Positions 6,735-16,133 of a stretch of DNA of 64,000 bases are shown in pieces (positions within the stretch are counted from its first letter, which is position 1; the number at the start of each line of letters is the position of its first letter). The notes beneath the pieces were generated by a model. It searched no databases. It was not told the origin of the DNA and saw nothing but the letters and a program-made list of their open reading frames with translations. Both the position numbers and the translations under genes were made by a program. Source of the DNA: an uncultured Olsenella sp. (lineage in GTDB: Bacteria; Actinomycetota; Coriobacteriia; Coriobacteriales; Atopobiaceae); NCBI GenBank assembly GCA_900548775.1, contig URLM01000001.1, forward strand, positions 62,001-126,000, in the 5' to 3' direction.

Positions 6735-9521
6735 CTACGAATACGTGACCCTCACGGTTGGCGAGATCCCATTCATGGCGTTGGAGTTGACCACCACATA
6801 GAGGTAGCGATGCACCGACCTTCGCAGGTTGTTGAGGGTGTGGGCGCTTCTCGGATCGGCAACGGTACCCGTGGCGGCGGTCGCAAGCATGAGGTCCGTC
6901 CCTGCGGCAATCCCCTGGTCGTGGTCCATGTAGTAGTCGTCCACGCTGAAGTCCGAGAGGACAACCCCGTCAAAGCCCCACTCGTCACGCAACAGCCCGG
7001 TCTGGAGGTCCTCTCGGCCACCGCCCCAGGTGTTCCCAAGGAAGCTGTAGCAGCTCATTATCGAGAGTGGCACATTCACCTCGGCCTGGGTCTGCTCTCC
7101 CGTCGACACATCAAGCACGGGCACGGCATTCCGCATGGGCGACTTGACCACCATCTCGAACGGCCGGGCGTAGATCTCGCGGACAGCCTGCTCTGTGGCC
7201 CAGGTGCACAGATGCTCCCTGCGGCCGGTCTCCTGGTCGTACACGCAGAAGTGCTTGAGTATGTTGACCATGCCACGCGAGGCGCCGCCGTCAAGCATAG
7301 CCCGGGCAAGGGACCCCGTAAGCAGCGGGTCTTCCGAGTAGTACTCGTAGTTCCTTCCCGAGAAGGGCGAGCGATGCATGTTGATGGCCGGACTCCACCA
7401 GCCAAAGATGCCGGACGAGAGGGACTCCTCGCCTACCGCCTCGCCCATGCTGCGCAGCAGGTCCACGTCCCAGGTCTCCGCAACCAGATACTCGCTCGGC
7501 CACACGCAGTGCGAGCCGCCGCGCTCCATGCCACCCATCGCCACCGGCGAGTCGTCCCAATCGGTGGCGGGCTTGCCAACGGAGTCGATCTTCTCGCCAG
7601 CATTGGTGCACACGAGGGCAACCATGTCGCCAGGTGAAAGCTGGTCGAGAAGCATGTCCCACAGGGGATCGTCGAAGTCGCGACCCCTCAGGTCGATGAG
7701 CGAGACCCCGTTCTCGGCACCGATCTCTGGCACCGTCGTCGCCCCGTCGTCCTCCGCCTCCGCGTCGTACATGGAAAGCGTCACACCCACCGATGCCGCA
7801 GTCTTGTCCCGCGCAGGCACCGGGAAGCTCCCCGCCATGTCATTGCGGGTGAGAAGCACCGGCGCTCCCCCGCCGGCAGCGGGAGCCTGGTCGTCGAAGT
7901 ACTCGTCGAGGTCGGAGAAGCGCGCGAAAACGTCCGCACCAGTCGCGTCATCGGTCTGGTAGCGCTTCTCGTCCAGATCGAGCGTACGCGCCTCCACCAC
8001 ATGGTGGGAGTCTGTGCGGAGAGACACCTGGTATGAGCCTGCGGCAAGCGCCCAGCAGCCGTCCGCCGCAGACCAGCTTGCCATCTGACGCACCGGCCAG
8101 CTCAGCTCGAGCGTCTGGGACTCGCCCGGCGCAAGTTCGCTGGTCTTCGCGAAGGCGACAAGTGCCACCGCGCTCTTCTCGACGGAGCCGTCCCATGGGG
8201 CACTCACGTACGCCTCGACAACGTCCTTGCCCGAGAGCTTCCCGGAATTGGTGACCCGCGCCGAGAGCATGACGTCCTCGCCGTCCAGACGACAGTCGAG
8301 GAGCGACCATGAGAAGCTCGTGTACGAGAGGCCGTAGCCAAAGGGGAAGGTCACGGCGCCGTCGTAGTCGATTGCCCCCATCGCCGCGGCCGTCTCGAAG
8401 TAGCGATAGCCAACGTAGATGCCCTCGAGGTACTCCACGAAGCGCGCGCCGTCGCCTGTGGTTTCGTTGCCAGGATAGAAGTCGTGGATGTCGGTGTAGA
8501 GATGCTCGCCCATAGTGTTGAAGCTTGGGGAAAGGCGCATGTCCCGAGCCCAAAGATCGCAGGTGCGGCCACAGGGGTTACGCCTCCCACAGAGGAGCTC
8601 GCCCACCACCTCTGCACCCACCGCACCGGGAAAGCCCACGTGGAGCAGCGCGTCAACCTGGTACGGGCTCCCTTCCTCGACAAGCGGCCCCACCTCGAGC
8701 GTAGTTCCCGTGTTGAGAAGAACCACCACATGGTCGGCGGTCTCCCTCGCACCCGCGATAAGGCTCAGCTCCTCCGCCGTGAGCTGGAGGGAGTGCTGCC
8801 CTTCTGCGTAGTTCGCTGTCTCCTCGTTGGGAACAAACGACGAGAAGCGCTCGTCTGCCAGCGCGGCGTTGAGGTCGAGCGAGAGGTCGTACCCCTCTCC
8901 GCTCGCCCGGCCGAGCACCACCACGGCAACCGTCTCGGAGACGCTCGCGCGCACGTCCTCCGGATAGCTCGACCACGGCAGCTCCCCGATGTAGTACGTG
9001 GTTGTGGCACGTACGTCCAACGTCTGGATGCCTCCGCGGGGACGGTCCTGCGCATGGGCGGAAAGCCATTCGTGGACGGTGGGGTTGACCTCGAGACCCC
9101 CCTCGACCAAACCATCGTAGAAGCCCGTGCAGACCGCGTCTGCCGCGACCGAGCCTGCGCCGTAGCCGCCAAAGAGCGGGTCCTCCGCAGAGCGCCCCAG
9201 AAGGCTCACCGCACATCCCTCCGTCAGGGGCAGCACGCCGTTGTTTGCCAGAAGCACCACGCCCTCTGCCTCAATCGTGCGCGCGACCTCGTGCGATGCG
9301 AGAACCGCCTCGTCAAGCGACCCATAGGCGGGGGTGTAGTACGCGCTGTTCCACCCAGCGGTTACACTGGCATCAAGCGCCTCGACGCTCTGAACGCTGC
9401 GGACCTTCTCGGCGCCCTCGCCGCCTTCCTGTGGTTGCGTGGCGGCACAGCCCGCTTGTGCAAAGGCTGCAAGCGCACTGGCAGCAAACCCGAGCGCCTG
9501 ACGACGTGTGACATCCCGCAT
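6735..9521 (-). CDS. GH3 beta-glucosidase-like lipoprotein with reversed domain order
   Basis: The 928-residue glycoside hydrolase starts with an export signal that has a twin-arginine-like TRRQALGF and a lipobox ending AQAGC (C25), so it is probably a surface lipoprotein. The domains are in the reversed GH3 order: the alpha/beta sandwich first (about 85-360), then a fibronectin-III-like part (about 415-510), then the TIM-barrel at the C-terminus with nucleophile D857 in VLSDFS. The same order is known in Ruminococcus albus and Butyrivibrio enzymes. Substrate is unknown: a beta-glucoside or xyloside is likely. GAGGGGT precedes the ATG. A second, related GH3 gene lies at 59-62 kb. Repeat arrays flank this gene on both sides. 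Confidence 0.88.
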   Translation of the reverse strand: MRDVTRRQALGFAASALAAFAQAGCAATQPQEGGEGAEKVRSVQSVEALDASVTAGWNSAYYTPAYGSLDEAVLASHEVARTIEAEGVVLLANNGVLPLTEGCAVSLLGRSAEDPLFGGYGAGSVAADAVCTGFYDGLVEGGLEVNPTVHEWLSAHAQDRPRGGIQTLDVRATTTYYIGELPWSSYPEDVRASVSETVAVVVLGRASGEGYDLSLDLNAALADERFSSFVPNEETANYAEGQHSLQLTAEELSLIAGARETADHVVVLLNTGTTLEVGPLVEEGSPYQVDALLHVGFPGAVGAEVVGELLCGRRNPCGRTCDLWARDMRLSPSFNTMGEHLYTDIHDFYPGNETTGDGARFVEYLEGIYVGYRYFETAAAMGAIDYDGAVTFPFGYGLSYTSFSWSLLDCRLDGEDVMLSARVTNSGKLSGKDVVEAYVSAPWDGSVEKSAVALVAFAKTSELAPGESQTLELSWPVRQMASWSAADGCWALAAGSYQVSLRTDSHHVVEARTLDLDEKRYQTDDATGADVFARFSDLDEYFDDQAPAAGGGAPVLLTRNDMAGSFPVPARDKTAASVGVTLSMYDAEAEDDGATTVPEIGAENGVSLIDLRGRDFDDPLWDMLLDQLSPGDMVALVCTNAGEKIDSVGKPATDWDDSPVAMGGMERGGSHCVWPSEYLVAETWDVDLLRSMGEAVGEESLSSGIFGWWSPAINMHRSPFSGRNYEYYSEDPLLTGSLARAMLDGGASRGMVNILKHFCVYDQETGRREHLCTWATEQAVREIYARPFEMVVKSPMRNAVPVLDVSTGEQTQAEVNVPLSIMSCYSFLGNTWGGGREDLQTGLLRDEWGFDGVVLSDFSVDDYYMDHDQGIAAGTDLMLATAATGTVADPRSAHTLNNLRRSVHRYLYVVVNSNAMNGISPTVRVTYS

Positions 9522-9674
9522 CTTGACCCCTCACCAAACCCAGCAGAAGCTCTCTCATACTCCCATCGGCAAGGGTATCCGGCGTGCGGTCGCCAATCTC
9601 AGACGCGTCGCGATTGGTAGAGGAGTTAACGCAAAATGCCGCGCCCGCCGCGAGACACCTGGCGCGCGGCGCCT

Positions 9675-9983
9675 GAAGGCCTGTCTCGTACGGGTTTTCC
9701 TCCACAGCCCACGCTCCGGCGTCATTTTGGCGCCGGAGCGTTTCCTTTGTGCGTGAGCGCTGCGAGAACGCGCCCTTCGGAGAGAAAACGGCGCCGGAGC
9801 CGCGATAATAGCGGGATTCTCGCTGAGAAGTGGCTTCCGGCGTCAGAACCTCGCCGGGAGGAGGGTTCCCGACGGGATTCCGTACGAGAAGCGCCCTCCG
9901 GCGTCGAAATGACGCCGGAGGGCCGTTTTCGTTCCCGCCTGTTGTCAAAGTCGGCCCTCAGGCGCCGACGAGAGGCGTATCGC
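9675..9983. repeat. Array 2 of ~60-bp hairpin repeats
   Basis: Four clear units and one decayed unit lie every ~60 bp. The first unit has a perfect 11-bp stem (ACGCTCCGGCG / CGCCGGAGCGT) followed by TTTCCTTTG and would work as a terminator on the + strand. The sequence is a close direct repeat of array 1 (6317 onward) with two internal units missing. The remainder of the gap (9522-9674) holds the GH3 promoter region, where I recognise nothing else. Confidence 0.85.
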
Positions 9984-10004
9984 CGACGCCGGCTGTTGCC
10001 GCCA

Positions 10005-11414
10005 CTAGAAGTCCGCGTTGCCCACGGTGCGCGGATGCGGAAGCACGTCGCGGATGTTGTCGACACCCGTGAGGTACATGACCAGGCGCTCGAAGCCCAG
10101 GCCAAAGCCCGCGTGGTGGCAGCCGCCATAGCGACGCAGGTCAAGGTAGTACTTGTACTGCTCGGGATCCATCCCCAGCTCCTGGATGCGCTGCTCAAGC
10201 ACGTCCAGTCGCTCCTCGCGCTGAGAGCCGCCGATGATCTCCCCAATGCCGGGTACCAGGCAGTCTGCTGCGGCAACGGTCTTGCCATCGTCGTTCAGGC
10301 GCATGTAGAACGCCTTGATGTCGCGCGGGTAGTCGGTCACGAACGTGGGGCGCTTGAAGTGCTTCTCGGTGAGGTAGCGCTCGTGCTCGGTCTGCAGGTC
10401 GACGCCCCAGGAGACGGGATACTCGAACATCGTGCCGGAGTTCTGTGCGTCCTCGAGGATCTTCACGGCATCGGTGTAGCTCACGCGCGCGAAGTCGCTG
10501 GAGGCAACGTGGACGAGGCGGTCCTTGAGGCCCTTGTCCACCCACTTGTTGAAGAAGTCCAGCTCGTCGGGGCAGTGCTCCATCACGTAGGTGATGACGT
10601 ACTTGAGCATCTCCTCCGAGACGTCCATCTCGCCCTCGAGGTCGCAGAAGGCCATCTCGGGCTCGACCATCCAGAACTCGGCCGCATGACGGCGCGTGTT
10701 GGAGTTCTCGGCGCGGAAGGTGGGTCCAAAGGTGTATACGTCACCAAAGCTCATGGCGAAGTTCTCGGCCTGGAGCTGGCCGGACACCGTGAGGTTGGTC
10801 GCCTTGCCAAAGAAGTCCTGGCTGTAGTCGACCTTGCCGTCGTCGGTAAGCGGCGGGTTTGCGGGGTCGATGGTGGTCACGCGGAACATCTCGCCCGCGC
10901 CCTCGGCGTCCGACGCGGTGATGATCGGCGTGTTCACGTAGACGAAGCCGCGCTCCTGGAAGAAGCGGTGGATGGCGAAGGCCGCCACGCTGCGCACGCG
11001 AAAGACCGCGCGGAAGAGGTTGGTGCGGCTGCGCAGGTGCTGTTGGGTGCGGAGGAACTCGCGGGTCTGACGCTTCTTCTGCATGGGGTAGTCCGGCGCG
11101 GAGGCGCCCTCGACCGTGACGGACTCCGCCTGCAGCTCGAAGGGCTGCGGGCGGTCCGGCGTAAGCTCGAGCGTACCGCGCACGATGAGCGCCGCACCCA
11201 CGTTCTGCGAGACGATTCCCTCGTAGGTCTCGTCTCCAAGGCGCTCGCGATTGACAACGACCTGCAGGTCCTTGAAGCAGCTGCCGTCGTTCAGGGTGAC
11301 AAAGCCAAAGTTCTTCATGTCGCGGATGGAGCGCACCCAGCCCGCCACGGTAAGCTCGGTGCCACCCAGCTGGTCCATGTCCGCGTAGAGCGCGGCTATT
11401 CTCGTGCGGTTCAA
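10005..11414 (-). CDS. asnS: Asparaginyl-tRNA synthetase
   Basis: The 469-residue class IIb synthetase charges tRNA-Asn. An OB-fold anticodon-binding domain (about 15-110) is followed by the catalytic domain with class II motif 2 ([12 protein letters not shown]) and motif 3 near the C-terminus (GFGLGFERL). Family length is about 465 residues, which fits the TTG start at 11414. That start has AGGAAGGA six bases upstream, and the protein begins [12 protein letters not shown]. An in-frame ATG at 11444 would add 10 residues and has a poorer ribosome site. The gene is divergent from the free-Met-sulfoxide reductase gene. The presence of AsnRS means Asn-tRNA need not be made by amidation. Confidence 0.95.
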   Translation of the reverse strand: MNRTRIAALYADMDQLGGTELTVAGWVRSIRDMKNFGFVTLNDGSCFKDLQVVVNRERLGDETYEGIVSQNVGAALIVRGTLELTPDRPQPFELQAESVTVEGASAPDYPMQKKRQTREFLRTQQHLRSRTNLFRAVFRVRSVAAFAIHRFFQERGFVYVNTPIITASDAEGAGEMFRVTTIDPANPPLTDDGKVDYSQDFFGKATNLTVSGQLQAENFAMSFGDVYTFGPTFRAENSNTRRHAAEFWMVEPEMAFCDLEGEMDVSEEMLKYVITYVMEHCPDELDFFNKWVDKGLKDRLVHVASSDFARVSYTDAVKILEDAQNSGTMFEYPVSWGVDLQTEHERYLTEKHFKRPTFVTDYPRDIKAFYMRLNDDGKTVAAADCLVPGIGEIIGGSQREERLDVLEQRIQELGMDPEQYKYYLDLRRYGGCHHAGFGLGFERLVMYLTGVDNIRDVLPHPRTVGNADF

Positions 11415-11520
11415 AGGACGTCCTTCCTCTTGGAAATGTGTCATGCTCGTTAACCGTCCTATCTTATCGCGACGAGATGGCGCCGCATCCCTCATTCTCC
11501 TCACGAAAGGAGCCGCTGCC

Positions 11521-12048
11521 ATGGACAATGCACGCGAGACAAACTACGAGCTTCTCGCCCAGCAGGTAGAGTCGCTCGCGGAGGGAACGCCCGGATGGTT
11601 GCCCGCCCTCGCGAACGTCGCCGCGCTCCTTGGCGAGACCCTGCCTGACATCAACTGGGTGGGCTTCTACGTCACGGCCAGGGATGCGGCAAGCGAGAAG
11701 GACCTTGTCCTCGGCCCCTTCTGGGGACGTCCCGCCTGCATGAGCATCCCCTATGGCGCAGGCGTCTGCGGAACGGCCGCCGAGACAAACGAGCCCCAGC
11801 TCGTGCCAGACGTCCATGCGTTCCCCGGCCACATCGCCTGTGACGCCGCGTCGCGCTCGGAGCTTGTGGTGCCCATCCATGCCACCGCCGCGGACGGCAG
11901 CGCCGCCGTCTGGGGCGTCCTCGACTGCGACAGTCCCATCCCCGCGCGCTTCTCGGCAGCAGACCTTGAAGGCTTCTCGCGCATAGTGAACGCACTGGAG
12001 AAGTCTGCGGACCTTCTCGGCCCCGCCGTGGCTCCCCCACGCCGATAG
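11521..12048 (+). CDS. msrC: Free methionine-(R)-sulfoxide reductase (GAF domain)
   Basis: The 175-residue single GAF-domain protein carries the three cysteines of the fRMsr family at C73 (GRPACMSI), C83 (GVCGTA) and C107 (HIACDA). The spacing of 10 and 24 residues is the same as in the E. coli enzyme. It would reduce free Met-(R)-sulfoxide using thioredoxin-type reductants and so protect an anaerobe after oxidative stress. AAAGGAG is eight bases before the ATG. It is followed by pyrE in the same direction with a 50-bp gap. Confidence 0.93.
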   Translation: MDNARETNYELLAQQVESLAEGTPGWLPALANVAALLGETLPDINWVGFYVTARDAASEKDLVLGPFWGRPACMSIPYGAGVCGTAAETNEPQLVPDVHAFPGHIACDAASRSELVVPIHATAADGSAAVWGVLDCDSPIPARFSAADLEGFSRIVNALEKSADLLGPAVAPPRR

Positions 12049-12098
12049 TCGCGTAGAATCTCTTGCGAGACGATCGTCACCACCGAGAGGAGACGTCA

Positions 12099-12761
12099 AT
12101 GGAGGAGTACAAGCGCCAGTTCATCGACTTCATGGTCGAGAGCGAGGTGCTCAAGTTTGGCGAGTTCACCCTCAAGAGCGGCAGGAAGTCGCCGTTCTTC
12201 ATGAACGCGGGCGCCTATGTCACGGGCTCGCAGCTCAAGCGCCTGGGCGAGTTCTACGCCAAGGCCATCCACGACAACTTTGGCCTTGACTTCGACGTAC
12301 TCTTTGGGCCTGCCTACAAGGGCATCCCCCTTGCGGTCTCCTGTGCCATTGCCATGCACGACCTCTACGGCAAGGAGGTGCGCTACTGCTCCAACCGCAA
12401 GGAGGTCAAGGACCACGGCGCCGACAAGGGCAACCTGCTGGGAAGCGAGCTTAGGGACGGCGACCGCGTGGTGATGATCGAGGACGTCACCACCTCCGGC
12501 AAGTCCATCGACGAGACCTACCCCATCGTGACCGGCGCGGCAAAGGTCGAGGTCAAGGGCCTCATCGTCTCGCTCAACCGCATGGAGGTGGGCAAGGGCG
12601 GCAAGGTGAGCGCCCAGGAGGAGATCCAGGAGCGCTACGGCTTCCCCGTTGCGAGCATCGTAACCATGGCGGAGGTCGTCGAGGCGCTCGACGGCACCGT
12701 CATTACGCCGCAGCTCAAGGCCGCCATCGACGAGTACTACGAGAAGTACGGCGTAAAGTAG
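12099..12761 (+). CDS. pyrE: Orotate phosphoribosyltransferase
   Basis: The 220-residue type I phosphoribosyltransferase makes orotidine 5'-phosphate from orotate and PRPP in pyrimidine synthesis. The PRPP loop VVMIEDVTTSGKS is intact, as is the LKSGRKSPFF substrate block near the N-terminus. GAGAGGAG precedes the ATG at 12099. It stands apart from other pyr genes here, and ends at a bidirectional terminator shared with the ferritin gene. Confidence 0.94.
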   Translation: MEEYKRQFIDFMVESEVLKFGEFTLKSGRKSPFFMNAGAYVTGSQLKRLGEFYAKAIHDNFGLDFDVLFGPAYKGIPLAVSCAIAMHDLYGKEVRYCSNRKEVKDHGADKGNLLGSELRDGDRVVMIEDVTTSGKSIDETYPIVTGAAKVEVKGLIVSLNRMEVGKGGKVSAQEEIQERYGFPVASIVTMAEVVEALDGTVITPQLKAAIDEYYEKYGVK

Positions 12762-12780
12762 CACGCGACCACACGGCACA

Positions 12781-12818
12781 AAAAGGAAGCGCGGCGGGCC
12801 ATTGGTCCGTCGCGCTTC
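12781..12818. terminator. Bidirectional terminator between pyrE and ferritin gene
   Basis: A 15-bp stem with two G-T pairs and an ATT loop sits between the convergent genes. The minus-strand transcript ends in CTTTTTG after the stem, the plus-strand one in CTCGTT, so it is strongest for the ferritin gene. Confidence 0.8.
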
Positions 12819-12843
12819 TCGTTAGAGGCGGTCTCTCCACCGC

Positions 12844-13359
12844 CTACATGGGCATCGTGGGTGCCACGAAGGTGCGGGCCTGGTACTCGCGGTCCAGGTC
12901 GTAGAGGCCCTTGGGGTCGGAGCCAAAGAGCTCCATGTTCTTGACCATGTCGGAGGCGTTTGTCTCCTCCTCGCCCTGCTCCTTCACGAACCAGTCGAGC
13001 AGCTGCATGGTGCGGAAGTCATGCACGTCGTAGGCAGCCTGGTAGCACTCGTTGATCGAGGCCGTGATGTAGCGCTCGTGCTCGAGGCCGGCCTGGAGCG
13101 GGTCGAGGTCGTTCTCGAAGGTCTTGTCGGGCTCGGCGATGGCGGCCATCTTGACCTGGTAGTCGTTGTCCAGAAGGTAGCGGCGGAGGATCTTGGCGTG
13201 TGCGACCTCCTCCTGCACCTGGATCATGTACCAGTTCGCGAAGCCCTTGAGGCCGCGATCCTCGTAGTAGTCGGCAAAGGTGAGGTAGAGATAGGCGGAG
13301 TAGAGCTCCTTGTTGATCTGTGCGTTGAGGATGTCGCCGACCTTCTGGTCGAGTGCCAT
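12844..13359 (-). CDS. ftnA: Bacterial non-haem ferritin
   Basis: The 171-residue four-helix protein stores iron as a 24-mer cage. The ferroxidase ligands E18 (NKELYSAY), E51 and H54 (EEVAHAK) are present at the FtnA positions, with a later KEQGEEE block for the remaining ligands. No haem-binding methionine typical of bacterioferritin is seen. GGAAGGG is seven bases before the ATG at 13359; the upstream in-frame start at 13407 is not supported. Confidence 0.92.
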   Translation of the reverse strand: MALDQKVGDILNAQINKELYSAYLYLTFADYYEDRGLKGFANWYMIQVQEEVAHAKILRRYLLDNDYQVKMAAIAEPDKTFENDLDPLQAGLEHERYITASINECYQAAYDVHDFRTMQLLDWFVKEQGEEETNASDMVKNMELFGSDPKGLYDLDREYQARTFVAPTMPM

Positions 13360-13457
13360 GGCAAACCCTTCCTTCCTGCCCTGTGGGCATGTGAGCCTGT
13401 GTGCCATGGAATGAGTTTACCCTGTGCGCCTAAAGCCAGTCCCGTGACACGCCACCG

Positions 13458-14450
13458 TCACACGAAGAGGCCGATGAACGCGCAGAACGCCGCCCCGAGG
13501 CACATGGTGACCGGAAGGGTGACAAACCACGAGGTCACAATCTTGCGCGCCGTCACCCATCGCACGCCGGCGCGACGCTTGGCACTGCCGGCGCCCATGA
13601 TGGAGGTGGTGACCACCTGCGTGGTTGAGACGGGCGCGCCCAGGGCGGTCATGGTCTCGATGGCAATGGCCGTTGCCATGTTCGCCACGAAGCCGATGGA
13701 GGGCTCCAGGCGAAAGACCCCGCGCCCCAGCGTCTTCATGATGCGCTGGCCGCCGATCGCCGTGCCGAGCGCCATAGTGGCGGCGCAGAAGAGCTTGACC
13801 CACAGCGGAACTCCGTCTCCCTGCCCAAGCAGCCCCTCCGTGGTGAGCGCCAGCGTGATGATGCCCATCGTCTTCTGGGCGTCGTTCGAGCCGTGGCTGT
13901 ACGCCATGAAGGCGGAGGAGACGGTCTGGAGCCTGTGGAAGAGACCGTTCGCGTTCGCCGGAGTCCAGTTCGCGAAGAGCTCAAAGACCAGCCGCATGAA
14001 GGCGAAGCCCAGGAGGAACCCAATGAGCGGCGAGGTGAACAGGGGGATGACGACCTTCTCGGCAACGCCTTGCCAGCTCACGTCCGAAAAGCCGTGCGTG
14101 TAGGCGATGGTCGCTCCAATGAGACTGCCGATAAGCGCGTGCGACGAGGAGCTTGGAACCGTGAGCCACCAGGTGAGGAGGTTCCAGAAGATGGCGCCGA
14201 GCAGCGCGGCGAGAATGACGTAAAGCTCTAGCTGCACGTCGACGAGCCCGCTCGAGATGGTGCGCGCAACGCTCTCGTTGGTGAGGGCCCCCACGAAGTT
14301 CATGACGGCAGACATGGCGATTGCCGTACCAGGCGAGAGGGCGCGCGTGTAGACCGTGGTGGCGATGGAGTTGGCCGTGTCGTGAAAGCCGTTGATGAGC
14401 TCGAAGGCGAAGGCGGCAACGAGCAGTGTGACGAGAAGGGCGCTAGGCAT
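13458..14450 (-). CDS. pit: Low-affinity inorganic phosphate transporter (PiT family)
   Basis: The 330-residue membrane protein has the PiT duplicated signature GFHDTANSIA near the N-terminus and AYSHGSNDAQKTMG in the second half, each with the conserved aspartate. About eight to ten hydrophobic segments are visible. It would take up metal-phosphate by proton symport. Its start overlaps the end of the upstream DUF47 gene by 8 bp, so the two are translationally coupled, the classic arrangement for this transporter and its accessory protein. Confidence 0.92.
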   Translation of the reverse strand: MPSALLVTLLVAAFAFELINGFHDTANSIATTVYTRALSPGTAIAMSAVMNFVGALTNESVARTISSGLVDVQLELYVILAALLGAIFWNLLTWWLTVPSSSSHALIGSLIGATIAYTHGFSDVSWQGVAEKVVIPLFTSPLIGFLLGFAFMRLVFELFANWTPANANGLFHRLQTVSSAFMAYSHGSNDAQKTMGIITLALTTEGLLGQGDGVPLWVKLFCAATMALGTAIGGQRIMKTLGRGVFRLEPSIGFVANMATAIAIETMTALGAPVSTTQVVTTSIMGAGSAKRRAGVRWVTARKIVTSWFVTLPVTMCLGAAFCAFIGLFV

Positions 14451-15063
14451 TCTTCACGACCACGCCCTGGACGATGTTGCCCACGGACTTGCAGCAGTCG
14501 AGGGCGGCCTCCATCCTCTCGAGGAGCATGACCCACTTCAGGGTCTCCATGGGGTCGGTCCCCGCGAAGAGGTCGCCGAGGGCCCCGCGGTAGACCACGT
14601 CGCCCTCGTCCTCGAGCGTCCCCACGGACCTCACTCGCTCCATGACCACGGGGTCCTTGTGGAAGTTGGGGAGGTGGTCGAAGAGCTCGCCCAGCTGGAC
14701 GCACGCGCTCGCGGTGAGGTCCGCCATGCGAATCGCCTCGGGGTGCATCTCCTCGACGCGGAAGAGCTCAAAGCGGCGGGAGGCGCCCTCCATCTGGTCG
14801 ACCACGCCGTCCATCGTTCGCGCGAGCATCGCGATGTCCTCGCGGTCGAAGGGGGTCACGAAGGACCCATAGAGCTCGGTGAGGATCTTTGCGACGTGGT
14901 GGTCGCAGTCGACCTCGTACTCCTTCATCTTTGCGACAAGGTCGCGCGACTGGGGGTAGTTGCGCACGAGCGTTGCGTAGTCCTGGCCGACCTCGGCGAT
15001 CTTGTGGCCAAAATCCGCAAGGAGCCCGTAGAAGACGTCTTCCTTATGCTTGACGCGACTCAA
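14443..15063 (-). CDS. DUF47 / PhoU-like accessory protein of the phosphate transporter
   Basis: The 206-residue, helix-rich protein belongs to the DUF47 family, related to PhoU, whose members pair with PiT-type transporters and modulate their activity, probably by binding metal and the transporter on the cytoplasmic side. Conserved acid-rich segments (for example VDQMEGASRRFELFRVEEM) fit the family. It is the first gene of a two-gene operon with pit. The precise biochemical role of DUF47 proteins is not established. Confidence 0.88.
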   Translation of the reverse strand: MSRVKHKEDVFYGLLADFGHKIAEVGQDYATLVRNYPQSRDLVAKMKEYEVDCDHHVAKILTELYGSFVTPFDREDIAMLARTMDGVVDQMEGASRRFELFRVEEMHPEAIRMADLTASACVQLGELFDHLPNFHKDPVVMERVRSVGTLEDEGDVVYRGALGDLFAGTDPMETLKWVMLLERMEAALDCCKSVGNIVQGVVVKNA

Positions 15064-15231
15064 TGGCGTATCCCTTCATGCGAGGTGTTGCTCAGTTGGG
15101 CAGACGGCGAGGCCTTTTGTTCTCCCACAGCTGTCTGTCCCGGCAACCGCGAGCATGTTAGCAGTTTGTAAGCTACCAGCAGCGAAGCGATGCATACCGT
15201 CTGCCGATTGACGCAATACAAACGAAACATT

Positions 15232-15259
15232 TTGCTTGTCGGAGACGCTCGGCTATGCT
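15232..15259 (+). promoter_or_regulatory. Sigma-70-type promoter for the HAD-like gene
   Basis: TTGCTT and TATGCT are separated by 16 bases, with the start codon 54 bases further on. This is one of the better promoter matches in the window. The rest of gap 15064-15312 shows no other element. Confidence 0.5.
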
Positions 15260-15312
15260 CGATTTTGCGATTGGCGAGACGACTGGCAACCAGCTACGGG
15301 AGAGGGCATCGA

Positions 15313-15795
15313 ATGACCAAGCTCATGGAGTACCTGCTCGACCCACGGACCGCCGTGGTCTTTGACATAGACGGCGTGCTTGCGGTCTACGAGTTTGGCG
15401 ACCTCTGCCACAGCGCCTGCCCGGACGAGGACTGGGAGGACTACGTCCGAACGCACGACCCCTATGCCAGCTCGCGTCCCGTCCCACAGATCCAACGCTT
15501 CGTGCAGGACAAGGGCACGGGGCGCGTGTGGGCATGCTCGCAGGCGAGCGACGTCGAGGCCCCTGGCAAGCGGGCCTTCGTCACGCGCTGCTACGGGCTT
15601 GCCCCCAGCCACGTGGTGACGGTGGCGCAGAAGGCCGAGAAGGTCGAGTTCCTCCGCCAGCTGGCAGGAGAGCTGGGTGTCCCCGAGAGCCGCGTCGCCC
15701 TCGTGGAGGACACGGTGAAGACGCTCGACCTTGTCGACCAAGAGACCGGCTGCGTGACGGTGCACGTCTCCTCGTTCTTCGACTACGGAATGTAG
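15313..15795 (+). CDS. HAD-superfamily-like hydrolase of unknown substrate
   Basis: The 160-residue protein has the HAD motif I VVFDIDGVL (catalytic D18 and D20), a possible motif II near SQAS, and a C-terminal VALVEDTVKT segment that fits motif IV, with K84 or K108 as motif III lysine. It looks like a small C0-cap HAD phosphatase, but I cannot name the substrate. GGGAGAGGG precedes the ATG at 15313. It is a single-gene unit facing the small unknown gene at 15822. Confidence 0.7.
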   Translation: MTKLMEYLLDPRTAVVFDIDGVLAVYEFGDLCHSACPDEDWEDYVRTHDPYASSRPVPQIQRFVQDKGTGRVWACSQASDVEAPGKRAFVTRCYGLAPSHVVTVAQKAEKVEFLRQLAGELGVPESRVALVEDTVKTLDLVDQETGCVTVHVSSFFDYGM

Positions 15796-15821
15796 CCTCC
15801 GCACGAAACCCAACCGCACGC

Positions 15822-16043
15822 CTAGGGCCTGGTCGTGTGGACCTCTCGCTCCGTGCCGTCCGCGTCAGAGATAATCTCGACCCAGCGCTCGATGCGCTCC
15901 CCGTCGAGCAGGCGGGCGGCCTCCTCGATCTTGTCGGCGAGAAGGTCGAGGGACTCCGGCGAGACAGAGCCCGTTTCTGCCTGAAGCGCAAGCGCCCGGG
16001 CAACATCCGCGCAGCCGCGAAGCTCGTCTTGTGGGTTTTCCAA
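15822..16043 (-). CDS. Small hypothetical protein (73 aa)
   Basis: I do not recognise a family. The predicted product is acidic and helical, with a leucine/alanine-rich middle (SLDLLADKIEEAARLLDG) and a short charged C-terminus. The TTG at 16043 has AGGTG at close range. Longer frames upstream would run through the promoter of the divergent XRE gene and are unlikely. A possible promoter, TTGTCC and CTATGT 17 bases apart, precedes it. It faces the XRE regulator across 90 bp, so regulation by that protein is conceivable. Confidence 0.5.
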   Translation of the reverse strand: MENPQDELRGCADVARALALQAETGSVSPESLDLLADKIEEAARLLDGERIERWVEIISDADGTEREVHTTRP

Positions 16044-16098
16044 GGTATCACCTGCTACATAGCGCCGTTTGCCTGATGGGGACAAGATTATTCCATTT

Positions 16099-16126
16099 TT
16101 GAATGTTGTGCGCTGGGGTCTACATT
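16099..16126 (+). promoter_or_regulatory. Promoter of the XRE gene, probably giving a leaderless mRNA
   Basis: TTGAAT and TACATT are 16 bases apart, and the ATG begins only 7 bases after the -10 element. Transcription should therefore start at or next to the start codon. No ribosome-binding site is visible upstream. Confidence 0.55.
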
Positions 16127-16133
16127 CCGGCGC

